Positions 16,191-24,059 of a DNA stretch of 64,000 nucleotides are shown here, one piece after another. The notes beneath the pieces are model-generated. The model had not been told where the DNA came from. It ran no database searches and worked only from the letters and a program-made list of their open reading frames with translations. The DNA is from Algoriphagus sp. Y33 (lineage in GTDB: Bacteria > Bacteroidota > Bacteroidia > Cytophagales > Cyclobacteriaceae), in contig NZ_CP061947.1 in NCBI RefSeq assembly GCF_014838715.1, forward strand, positions 4,216,001-4,280,000. Reading direction: 5' to 3'. The first letter of the stretch is position 1. Each line of letters opens with the position of its first letter. A program made the translations under genes and the position numbers.

Positions 16191-17432
16191 GTGAATACTG
16201 AAATCCTAGAAACGATTCATCTGGCTCAAAAATCAGATTTTTCGGCCACCCATATCCCACTTCCTTCTTCCAAAAGTGAATCCAACCGTGTACTTATTAT
16301 AGATGCATTGACTGAAGGCAAAAATGAGCTGAGCAATCTTGCCGAAGCACGTGACACCCAGACTATGATCAGTCTGCTGAAGAAAAACCCGCCTGTATAT
16401 GACGTGCTGGACGCAGGGACGACCATGCGTTTTTTGACTGCTTATACTGCGATCACCAATCAGAAAAAGGTGATGACGGGAACGCCAAGAATGTGCGAAC
16501 GTCCGATTGGGATTTTGGTGGATGCGCTAAGGACAGTGGGTGCAGAAATTCATTACTTGGGTGTGGAAGGTTATCCTCCAATTGCGATCCATGGCCTTCC
16601 GGAGCAGAAAAGTGATAAAGTAAAAATCAGGGGAGACGTTTCCAGTCAATACATTTCGGCGATGCTTATGATCGCCCCTTTGCTACCAAAGGGATTGGAA
16701 GTTGAATTGGAAGGCAAAGTCGGTTCCCGCTCCTATATAGAAATGACATTGGATTCCATGTCTCAATTCGGAATCACCTACACCTGGACCGGGAATAAAA
16801 TTTCTGTTCCCCATCAAGCCTATCATCCGACTACTTTTGCTGTAGAAAGCGACTGGTCCGGAGCCGGATATTGGTTCAGTCTATTGGCTTGCGCTGATTC
16901 AGGTGAACTTTTTCTCTCCGGTCTGAAAGAAAACAGCTTGCAGGGAGATTCTGCGGTAGTGGAAATCATGGATCAATTGGGAGTGAAAAGCACTTTTCAG
17001 AACGGGGGCGTTTTATTGCAAAAACAACCGGTAAAAGGCTTGAAAACCTGGGATTTTACCCATTGCCCAGACTTGGCTCAGACGATCGCCGTGACTTGCG
17101 CCATTTTAGGACAAAACGCAACTTTTACAGGACTGGAAAGTCTGAAAATAAAGGAGACAGATAGGATTTATGCCCTGCAACAGGAGCTTGCAAAATTCAA
17201 TGCCGATTTAAAGGAAATAGAACCTGAAGTATATCAGGTAATTCCATCAGTGACCATGCCTTCAGAAGTGAAAATCCACACCTATGAAGATCACAGAATG
17301 GCGATGGCTTTTATGCCTTTGATCACCAAAACGAGGGTGAGCATAGAAGATCCATCCGTGGTGAATAAATCATATCCGAGCTTTTGGAAGCATTGCCGGC
17401 TTGCAGGAATTTCTATCGTAAGTCAATCCTAA
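16191..17432 (+). CDS. aroA: 3-phosphoshikimate 1-carboxyvinyltransferase (EPSP synthase)
   Basis: 413 residues from a GTG start 11 bases after aroB. Two-domain EPSP synthase fold with SKSESNRVLI near the N-terminus, DAGTTMRFLTAYTA (the glyphosate-region loop, NAGT in many homologues), GTPRMCERPI, RGDVSSQYISA and IKETDRIYAL with YEDHRMAMAF near the C-terminus. It transfers enolpyruvate from PEP to shikimate-3-phosphate. All main substrate-contact motifs are present. Slightly shorter than E. coli AroA (427). Confidence 0.95.
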   Translation: MNTEILETIHLAQKSDFSATHIPLPSSKSESNRVLIIDALTEGKNELSNLAEARDTQTMISLLKKNPPVYDVLDAGTTMRFLTAYTAITNQKKVMTGTPRMCERPIGILVDALRTVGAEIHYLGVEGYPPIAIHGLPEQKSDKVKIRGDVSSQYISAMLMIAPLLPKGLEVELEGKVGSRSYIEMTLDSMSQFGITYTWTGNKISVPHQAYHPTTFAVESDWSGAGYWFSLLACADSGELFLSGLKENSLQGDSAVVEIMDQLGVKSTFQNGGVLLQKQPVKGLKTWDFTHCPDLAQTIAVTCAILGQNATFTGLESLKIKETDRIYALQQELAKFNADLKEIEPEVYQVIPSVTMPSEVKIHTYEDHRMAMAFMPLITKTRVSIEDPSVVNKSYPSFWKHCRLAGISIVSQS

Positions 17433-17435
17433 TCT

Positions 17436-18263
17436 ATGAACCAGCTTAAAATAGCCATTCAAGGCGTACTTGGGTCTTTCCACCATCAAGTTGCGCTGCG
17501 TAATTTCGGTGAAGTCATAGAAATTCTAGATTTCACCACCTTCGAGCCGGTAGCACGATCGGTTGCAAATGGCGAAGCTGATTTTGCCGTGATGGCGATA
17601 GAGAATTCCATAGCCGGAGCGATTTTACCTAATTATGATTTGATAGACCGCTATGGATTAAGCATTCGGGATGAATATTACCTGCCTATCGGACATCAAT
17701 TGATGGCACTTCCAGGACAGACTATCGAAGACATTACCGAAGTCCGCTCGCATCCTATGGCACTCCTGCAATGCAAGGCTTTTTTTGCGCAGCATCCTCA
17801 TATCCGGCTCAAGGAAGATACCGACACAGCATCAGTAGCACGTGATATTGCCAAAGAAAACCTCAAAGGAGTCGCTGCAATAGCATCTACGATTGCGGCA
17901 GAAATCTACGGCATGGAAATCATTGCAGCGGATATTCAGACGGTGAAAAGTAATTTTACCCGCTTTATAATCCTTCAAAAAGAAGCTGTAAAACCTGCTA
18001 ATTCAGTTAATAAAGCATCAATAAAAGTCACTATACAAAATCAACAAGGCGGACTGGCAAAACTGCTGACTTTAATTTCCGAAAACGGAATTGATTTGAG
18101 CAAAATCCAGTCTATTCCGGTGATCGAAAAACCTTGGGAGTATGCGTTTTTTATTGATTTGGTATTTGAGGATCATGTCATTTTCTCCCGGACAATTGAA
18201 GAAATTCGAATTACTTTTGGTGAAGTGAAGATTTTTGGAGAGTACTTGAGTCGGAAACAATGA
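17436..18263 (+). CDS. pheA: Prephenate dehydratase
   Basis: 275 residues beginning three bases after aroA. Residues 1-~180 are the catalytic domain, with AIENSIAGAI and the NFTRF motif carrying the catalytic threonine (family TRF). Residues ~195-270 form an ACT domain that binds Phe for feedback control. Its usual ESRP motif is here replaced by QSIPV, so Phe inhibition may differ. It makes phenylpyruvate from the prephenate produced by the fused chorismate mutase. Confidence 0.94.
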   Translation: MNQLKIAIQGVLGSFHHQVALRNFGEVIEILDFTTFEPVARSVANGEADFAVMAIENSIAGAILPNYDLIDRYGLSIRDEYYLPIGHQLMALPGQTIEDITEVRSHPMALLQCKAFFAQHPHIRLKEDTDTASVARDIAKENLKGVAAIASTIAAEIYGMEIIAADIQTVKSNFTRFIILQKEAVKPANSVNKASIKVTIQNQQGGLAKLLTLISENGIDLSKIQSIPVIEKPWEYAFFIDLVFEDHVIFSRTIEEIRITFGEVKIFGEYLSRKQ

Positions 18264-18300
18264 AATCCTATTAGAATTTTATTGGGTTTTAGTATAAGGA

Positions 18301-18334
18301 AATTCCCCTTTCCCCCTTTAAGCAAGGGGGAATT
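18301..18334. repeat. Dispersed AATTCCCC...GGGGGAATT repeat
   Basis: A near-palindrome of AATTCCCC(TT)TCCCCCTTTAAG followed by CAAGGGGGAATT lies in the 155-base gap between pheA and the aminotransferase. The reverse complement of 29821-29855 matches it with few differences, so it is an intergenic repeat found in both orientations in the window. Confidence 0.7.
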
Positions 18335-18418
18335 ACCTAATTTGAACCCCAATCATCAATTCAAGAACATAGGTTCTTTTACGCTGTTAAGCATTTAATA
18401 AATCAAAAGAATACACAC

Positions 18419-19564
18419 ATGAAAGGCTTTGCAGATAGAGTGGGCAGTGTGGAAGAATATTATTTTTCCGCTAAGCTCCGTGAGGTAAATCAGATGATAG
18501 CTGACGGAAAACCGGTGATCAATCTAGGAATAGGCAGTCCGGATTTGGCTCCGGACAAAAAAGTAACCGAAGCACTGAAAAGCACTGCTGACAATCCTCA
18601 GGCACATGGCTATCAAAGCTATCAGGGGATTCCTGAACTGAGGATTTCCATAGCAAATTTCTACTCCGGGGAATATGGGGTCAATCTTGATCCGAATAAG
18701 GAAATCCTGCCGATGATGGGTTCAAAGGAAGGAATTATGCATCTCAGCATGACTTTCTTAAATCCGGGTGATGAAGTGTTAATTCCAAACCCCGGCTATC
18801 CCACCTATACGTCTGTCACCAATTTACTGGATGCCAAACCCGTTTACTATACAATTGATCTGACTAAAGCCGGTCGACCGAATCTGGAAGAGCTGGAAAA
18901 ACAAGATCTAAGCAAGGTGAAAGTCATGTGGATCAACTATCCGCATATGCCCACAGGCGCACCGGGTAGCAAGGCTATTTTGCAGGAATTAGTGGCCTTT
19001 GCCAAAAAACATGAAATTGTATTGCTTCATGACAATCCGTACAGTCATATTTTGACAAAAGAGCCAATTAGCATTTTGTCAATCCCCGAAGCGAAAGAGG
19101 TAGCAATGGAGCTGAATTCTCTGAGTAAGGCGTTTAATATGCCCGGCTGGCGTGTGGGTTTGCTTGCCGGACGGGAGGACTGGATTTCGAAAGTACTGAA
19201 AGTGAAAAGCAATATGGACTCCGGGATGTTTTTGGGAATCCAGAAGGGGGCTATCGCTGCACTGAATCTGGGAGAAAGTTGGTTTTCGGACATTGAAAGC
19301 ACTTATCAAAACCGCAGAAAGTTGGTATGGAAACTCGCCGACAAACTCAACTTGATGTACGACACCAAAGCCGCCGGGTTATTTGTCTGGTGCAAAGTCC
19401 CTGATGATAAAACTGCCGATCAAGTGGTAGACGAGCTATTATACGAAAGAAATATATTTATCACGCCAGGTAAGATCTTCGGTTCGGAAGGCGAAAGCTA
19501 TGTACGTTTTTCGCTTTGCATGCCGGAATTCAAGATCCTGGAAGCGATCAACCGCATTAAATAA
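18419..19564 (+). CDS. Class I/II PLP aminotransferase, probably aromatic
   Basis: 381 residues with the fold-type I aminotransferase pattern: GYQSYQGIPELR, a substrate region NPGYPTY, MWINYPHMPTGA (family NYPNNPTGA), and the PLP-binding lysine in LNSLSKAFNMPGWRVG. It transfers amino groups between 2-oxo acids. Placement between pheA and tyrA suggests it acts on phenylpyruvate and hydroxyphenylpyruvate, or on prephenate. The histidine-methionine in YPHMPTG departs from the usual NNPTG. Substrate cannot be fixed from sequence alone; LL-DAP- and Met-aminotransferase relatives are alternatives. Confidence 0.88.
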   Translation: MKGFADRVGSVEEYYFSAKLREVNQMIADGKPVINLGIGSPDLAPDKKVTEALKSTADNPQAHGYQSYQGIPELRISIANFYSGEYGVNLDPNKEILPMMGSKEGIMHLSMTFLNPGDEVLIPNPGYPTYTSVTNLLDAKPVYYTIDLTKAGRPNLEELEKQDLSKVKVMWINYPHMPTGAPGSKAILQELVAFAKKHEIVLLHDNPYSHILTKEPISILSIPEAKEVAMELNSLSKAFNMPGWRVGLLAGREDWISKVLKVKSNMDSGMFLGIQKGAIAALNLGESWFSDIESTYQNRRKLVWKLADKLNLMYDTKAAGLFVWCKVPDDKTADQVVDELLYERNIFITPGKIFGSEGESYVRFSLCMPEFKILEAINRIK

Positions 19565-19570
19565 GAGCAC

Positions 19571-20419
19571 ATGAACAAACTACACATTGTCGGATTGGGA
19601 CTTCTTGGAGGCTCATTTGCTTTGGCAGCAAAAAACAAATTCCCTGAAATTCTGATTACAGGAAACGATGCAGACAAAAAAAATCTTCAGGATGCGCTAA
19701 ATCTGGGAATCATTCAGGAAACAAAAGATATCCCCGACACGGACACGGATATTGTCATTCTGGCTACTCCTGCTGATACCTTGGGGAATTTGCTTTTAAA
19801 AACTCTTGATCAAATTAGTGAACACACCTTGGTTTTTGATGTGGGATCTACGAAAGCCAAACTTTGTGCTCTAGTAGCAGAGCATCCTAAAAGGAAACAA
19901 TACCTGGCGGCTCACCCCATTGCGGGAACCGAGTATTCAGGGCCTAAAGCAGCGTTTACAGAGTTGTTGGACCGCAAAGTGATGATCATCTGTGATCTGG
20001 AAAAGACTGACTTACAATTGAAAGAAAAGGCTTATAAACTTTTTGATGCGCTAAATCTAAAGTTGAGATTTATGGATCCGGAGGAGCATGACCGTCACTT
20101 GGCATTTGTGTCTCATTTATCTCATATATCTTCATTTATGCTTGGCAAAACAGTCTTGCAGAAAATGGAAGACGAGAAGAACATCTTCGATATGGCGGGA
20201 TCAGGATTTGCTTCCACCGTACGCTTGGCTAAATCCAGTCCGGCGATGTGGGCTCCTATTTTGACTGAAAACAAAGAAAATATTCTATCTGCCCTGGACG
20301 GTTATATTTCAAACCTGACCGCTTTCCGCCAGAAAATTGTAGCAAGTGATAGAGCAGGGCTTTCAGAAGAAATGACAGAAATTAATTCGATTCGGGATAT
20401 TTTGGATCTGGAGAAATAA
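19571..20419 (+). CDS. tyrA: Prephenate dehydrogenase
   Basis: 282 residues, starting seven bases after the aminotransferase. It has a Rossmann dinucleotide motif GLGLLGGSFALA at the N-terminus, then HPIAGTEYSGP (family HPMAGTE) and a conserved HDRHLAFVSHLSHI helix with the catalytic histidine region. It oxidatively decarboxylates prephenate to hydroxyphenylpyruvate for tyrosine. No ACT domain is attached. It is the last gene of the aromatic block and is followed by a terminator. Confidence 0.95.
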   Translation: MNKLHIVGLGLLGGSFALAAKNKFPEILITGNDADKKNLQDALNLGIIQETKDIPDTDTDIVILATPADTLGNLLLKTLDQISEHTLVFDVGSTKAKLCALVAEHPKRKQYLAAHPIAGTEYSGPKAAFTELLDRKVMIICDLEKTDLQLKEKAYKLFDALNLKLRFMDPEEHDRHLAFVSHLSHISSFMLGKTVLQKMEDEKNIFDMAGSGFASTVRLAKSSPAMWAPILTENKENILSALDGYISNLTAFRQKIVASDRAGLSEEMTEINSIRDILDLEK

Positions 20420-20462
20420 AGTAACTTCGGTTCTCAGATTTTTGATTTCGGCATAAAAAGGT

Positions 20463-20496
20463 GCCATTTGCTTTAGTAGCAAGTGGCGTTTTTTTT
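20463..20496 (+). terminator. Terminator of the aromatic block
   Basis: GCCATTTGCT and AGCAAGTGGC form a 10-base-pair stem with one G-T pair and a five-base loop, followed by nine Ts. It lies about 45 bases after the tyrA stop. Confidence 0.88.
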
Positions 20497-20619
20497 GAGG
20501 CCTGCTTTTTTTAAAAAAAACACCCATTTCCACACTTTTACTCTGCATAATTCAGAAATCCATTGAAGGTGAACCCAATAATTCTGATAAATCGTTAATT
20601 TGTACAAAAGCTTAGAAAG

Positions 20620-20859
20620 ATGGATCTGAAAACCGCCAAACTTGAGGTGATTCAAAAAATCATGAATGTCTCCACAGAATCATTGCTGGAAAAAATTGAC
20701 AACCTGCTCGAAGAAGAATTGATTGTCGCCTATACTTCCGCGGGTGCCCCATTGACCAAAAGAGAATATAATCTCCGGTTAGAAAAGGCAGAGCAACAAA
20801 TAAGTTCTGGAGAATTTCTTTCTCAAGAAGATTTAGAAAAGGAAATTGAGAATTGGTAA
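20620..20859 (+). CDS. Antitoxin-like small protein of a putative type II pair
   Basis: 79 residues, helical and acidic at the C-terminus (SQEDLEKEIENW), with a central TSAGAPLTKREYNLRLEKAEQQ stretch. Small proteins of this kind usually precede RelE/ParE-like toxins in Bacteroidota. Its stop overlaps the next start as TAATG, pointing to translational coupling. No DNA-binding motif is obvious, and I cannot name the family. The role is inferred from size and context. A near-consensus -7 (TTAATTTG) lies about 25 bases upstream. Confidence 0.7.
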   Translation: MDLKTAKLEVIQKIMNVSTESLLEKIDNLLEEELIVAYTSAGAPLTKREYNLRLEKAEQQISSGEFLSQEDLEKEIENW

Positions 20860-21152
20860 TGCCGGCTCTACGCATCATTTGGTCTAAACAAGCTAAGGAA
20901 TCTCTAAAGGGAATTTTTGACTATTACAAAGACAAATCGTTGCAAGGAGCAAAAAATGTAAGGGCTGATCTATTGCAAACTCCGAAGAAGATTATCTTTG
21001 CAAAACAATATCAGAAGGACGATATCAATCCAAAATACTATAGAATTATAGTTAGAGAATACAAAATCCTGTATTTGGAAGAGGGTAATCGTATTCTAAT
21101 TATTGATATTTTTTCTACTAGACAATCTCCCGACATTCTGGCATCGAAATAA
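20859..21152 (+). CDS. RelE/ParE-family toxin
   Basis: 97 residues from the ATG at 20859, overlapping the upstream stop. The pattern matches ParE/RelE superfamily proteins: RIIWSKQAKESLKGIFDYYKDKS at the N-terminus, then KYYRIIVREYKILYLEEGNRILIIDIFSTRQSP at the C-terminus, with the R-x-x-x-Y-x-I strand and a terminal R typical of the fold. Family members inhibit gyrase (ParE) or cleave mRNA (RelE); which applies here is unclear. A TTG start six bases upstream was rejected because the TAATG overlap is the usual arrangement. Confidence 0.82.
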   Translation: MPALRIIWSKQAKESLKGIFDYYKDKSLQGAKNVRADLLQTPKKIIFAKQYQKDDINPKYYRIIVREYKILYLEEGNRILIIDIFSTRQSPDILASK

Positions 21153-21273
21153 TCACCAATCCAACAGAAAGACACCCTATCAAGTAATTATTGGAATTAT
21201 CTCCTACCAGTTACTTAAATATAACAATTCAAAAATCCTTATTATTAACTTCATTAAACCTAAACACATTTCT

Positions 21274-22245
21274 ATGAAATACTTTTTCAGTCTAGCAATC
21301 TTGCTAATAACCACAGTCGGATTTTCCCAATCTTCTGATCAGTGGACCACAGCTGAAACCGCCAATCACCCGCTACCCAGACATGAAAACTCATTCGTAG
21401 AATGCGATGGCAAGTTTTACCTTTTGGGCGGAAGAGGTATCAAACCAATTGAAGAATACAATCCGAAAACAAAAACCTGGAAAACCTTGGCGGAAGCACC
21501 GATAGAATTCCATCATTTCCAAGCCATCTCGTTTAAGGATGAAATCTATGTGATCGGAGCATTGACAGGCGGCTATCCTCATGAAACCCCTTTGTCACAT
21601 TTCTTGGTTTTCAATCCAAAAACCAACACATGGCGGGAAGGGGCGGAAATCCCGGAAGAGAGGCGAAGAGGTTCTGCGGGAGTTTTGGTACGTGGTGATA
21701 AAATCTATATGGTCTGCGGCATTGTAGATGGTCATTATGCTGATTTTGTGCCTTGGCTCGATGAATATGATACCAAAACAGGTGAATGGACGGTGCTTCC
21801 TGATGCCCCAAGACCACGGGATCACTTTGGTGCAGTACTCGTGGATAACAAAATTTACGCTGCGGGCGGCAGGACTTCCCATGCCGAAATAGGGAAAGTT
21901 CTGGATCTCGTGATTACTGAAGTGGACTATTTTGATTTTAAAACCAATTCTTGGAACACGGTTGAAGCTGGCTTGCCGACTCCAAGAGGAGGCACGTCTT
22001 CTATAGGAAAGGGGCATTATTTACTTGTAATGAACGGCGAAAGCACCGTGCAGGAAGCATCACATTCCGAAGTGGAAGTATTGGACACCAGAACGGGTGA
22101 GTGGTCAAGGCTAGCGGATCTGAATCAAGGAAGACACGGTACAGGTGTGATATACTACAAAGGCAAACTGTATGTAGCTGCCGGAAGTGCAAACCGCGGC
22201 GGCGGGCCAGAGCTGAATGACATGGAAGTGCTGGAGTGGGAATAA
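21274..22245 (+). CDS. Secreted Kelch-repeat protein
   Basis: 323 residues from the ATG at 21274, chosen because it opens a clear signal peptide (MKYFFSLAILLITTVGFSQ). The rest is made of Kelch repeats forming a beta-propeller; DGKFYLLGGR, DKIYMVCGI, DNKIYAAGGR and KGKLYVAAGS are typical repeat cores, each followed by a Y-D-x-K-T-x-x-W strand. It acts outside the cytoplasm. Function is not predictable; such proteins bind ligands or sugars. An in-frame extension upstream overlaps the toxin gene and was rejected. Confidence 0.88.
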   Translation: MKYFFSLAILLITTVGFSQSSDQWTTAETANHPLPRHENSFVECDGKFYLLGGRGIKPIEEYNPKTKTWKTLAEAPIEFHHFQAISFKDEIYVIGALTGGYPHETPLSHFLVFNPKTNTWREGAEIPEERRRGSAGVLVRGDKIYMVCGIVDGHYADFVPWLDEYDTKTGEWTVLPDAPRPRDHFGAVLVDNKIYAAGGRTSHAEIGKVLDLVITEVDYFDFKTNSWNTVEAGLPTPRGGTSSIGKGHYLLVMNGESTVQEASHSEVEVLDTRTGEWSRLADLNQGRHGTGVIYYKGKLYVAAGSANRGGGPELNDMEVLEWE

Positions 22246-22389
22246 CCATTGCTGATTTCAAATAAGAACATTGATTTTTCACTTCGGTTCTCTGATCTCT
22301 CATTCCTTAATTTCCCTTAACAAAATCAGTTTTTGTTCAAAACCGGCTTCCATTTTGAATAACCACAAAGTAGAACTAACTAAACACAC

Positions 22390-23088
22390 ATGAAAACTTA
22401 CTTAACTGTCCTATTAGCCTTCTTATTGGCTGCTCCGGTTTTTGCCCAGGATAACATGACCGTTCCTTTGATTGAAGTAGAGGGGGTTAGCGAAAGAAAG
22501 ATTGCTCCTGATGAAGCAGCTTTCCAGATCAACCTAGAGGAAAAAGCCATGAAAGTCACCGATGCAGTACAAGTACTTAACAAAAAAACAGAGCTTCTTT
22601 CAAATGCGTTGAAAAAAGCCAAAATCAAAGATTACAAATTAATTGCTGATAATTATTCTGTAGATGTCAATCGCATTTACAGAGGAGGGACACAACGTGA
22701 TTCCGGATATGTAGCCAGACAGTCTCTTCGCGTGGTGACCAACAGCAAAAATGAAGACTTGCAAAAAATTATTGAGTCAATTCAGGGAGCAGGAGACATG
22801 AGTTTTAACTTAAATTTCCAGCTTTCAGAAGCTACTCAAAAATCACTTGAGAATGAACTGCTTACCGAGGCATTGAAAAATGCTGAAAGTAGAGCACTTT
22901 TAATCGCTCAAACATTAAACATTAAATCCATTCGGGTTCAGAGAGTGTCTTTGGATTCACAGCCAATTATACAATCATACGCCAAAATGGAAATGATGCG
23001 CTCCAGTGCAGATGCTGCGCCTACAATGATCAATCCTGATGACCAACGCATTGAAAAGCGAGTGTATGTAAAGTACACCTGGCAATAA
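22390..23088 (+). CDS. SIMPL-domain (DUF541) secreted protein
   Basis: 232 residues with a signal peptide ending near VFAQ (residue 20). The mature part matches the SIMPL/DUF541 family: IEVEGVSERKIAPDEAAFQINLEEKA at the start, a helical middle (NKKTELLSNALKKAKI), and a C-terminal beta strand with VYVKYTW. E. coli YggE belongs here and is linked to oxidative stress, but the molecular role is unknown. Single gene with its own terminator. Confidence 0.9.
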   Translation: MKTYLTVLLAFLLAAPVFAQDNMTVPLIEVEGVSERKIAPDEAAFQINLEEKAMKVTDAVQVLNKKTELLSNALKKAKIKDYKLIADNYSVDVNRIYRGGTQRDSGYVARQSLRVVTNSKNEDLQKIIESIQGAGDMSFNLNFQLSEATQKSLENELLTEALKNAESRALLIAQTLNIKSIRVQRVSLDSQPIIQSYAKMEMMRSSADAAPTMINPDDQRIEKRVYVKYTWQ

Positions 23089-23159
23089 AAAACCTTAACC
23101 TAACATAAATGAAGCTCTGGGATATATGTAATAACCCGGATTCCTTCCGAAGGAAAAAG

Positions 23160-23193
23160 AGGCTGTTCTTATTTTTTGAGACAGCCTTTTTTT
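23160..23193 (+). terminator. Terminator after the SIMPL gene
   Basis: AGGCTGT and ACAGCCT pair across a 14-base loop and run into seven Ts, about 70 bases after the SIMPL stop. Intrinsic terminator. Confidence 0.75.
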
Positions 23194-23202
23194 GGGACAT
23201 TT

Positions 23203-23210
23203 TACTTTTG
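23203..23210 (+). promoter_or_regulatory. -7 promoter element TACTTTTG
   Basis: A full match to TAnnTTTG, 20 bases before the ATG of the methyltransferase and just after the preceding terminator. A TTTG sits 24 bases upstream, slightly too far for an ideal -33. Confidence 0.5.
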
Positions 23211-23230
23211 ACTAATTTAAAATTTAACCT

Positions 23231-23824
23231 ATGCTTTCTCAAATGAAGCAATCCAACATCAGGAAAAAGCCCAAACTACATGCTACCATAGAAGCCAAAT
23301 GTCAAGAAATTGGCTTTACGATGCCATCGGATGTTTATATAGGAACCCTTTTAAAAACTTTGGTAGCAAGTAAACCCAGTGGCAATTTCCTCGAACTAGG
23401 CACCGGCATCGGCTTGTCTCTATCTTGGATGGCAGACGGAATGGATGATTTTGGCAAGCTTATTTCTATAGATAACGACCCCAAACTAACGGAACTGGTC
23501 AGTCGACTTTTCAGCCAGGATTCCAGAGTCACTATTCTTTGCCAAGATGGTGCTGAGTGGATCAGAAGCTATAGCGGAGATGATTTTGATCTGATTTTTG
23601 CCGATGCATGGCCGGGAAAATACAGTGAATTAGACGAGACGTTGGCGCTGCTAAAAGTTGGGGGCATCTATGTGATTGACGATATGGACGAGCAGCCGAA
23701 TTGGCCGGAAGGTCACGCCGAAAAAGCTGAAGAGCTAATCAGCACACTTGAGGCACGGGAAGACTTTTGCACCACAAAAATGAATTGGTCGACGGGGATA
23801 ATACTAATGACCAAACTTTATTAA
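23231..23824 (+). CDS. Class I SAM-dependent O-methyltransferase-like protein
   Basis: 197 residues, cytoplasmic. The glycine-rich SAM-binding motif FLELGTGIGLSLSWM is near residue 55, followed by an acidic residue ending strand 2 (LISIDNDPK) and FDLIFADAWPGKY, where the DAW stretch fits motif post-II of caffeoyl-CoA-type O-methyltransferases. IYVIDDM completes the core. The substrate is unknown. A stand-alone gene with its own apparent promoter. Confidence 0.85.
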   Translation: MLSQMKQSNIRKKPKLHATIEAKCQEIGFTMPSDVYIGTLLKTLVASKPSGNFLELGTGIGLSLSWMADGMDDFGKLISIDNDPKLTELVSRLFSQDSRVTILCQDGAEWIRSYSGDDFDLIFADAWPGKYSELDETLALLKVGGIYVIDDMDEQPNWPEGHAEKAEELISTLEAREDFCTTKMNWSTGIILMTKLY

Positions 23825-24059
23825 ACCGTGGTTATCATCCCATCTCAATAGCACAGGTTCGGATCCTTTGCAAAAACAACGACTTTGAATTATTTTTTAA
23901 CGTACTTTTTCAGCTTTATAAATTTCTCAATCACCTTTAACTTACGGAGAAAGTTTTAATCGCACACTCAACGAAAACCATAACAAAAAGGAAATCCCAG
24001 AAAGCGTAAGGCAAATCCAAAAAGTCGCTATACTTAAACCCGAAATGATATAAGATATA

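Noticed and set aside
21595..22303. Minus-strand frames opposite the Kelch gene
   Set aside because: Antisense to a well-supported secreted protein; no domain signature.
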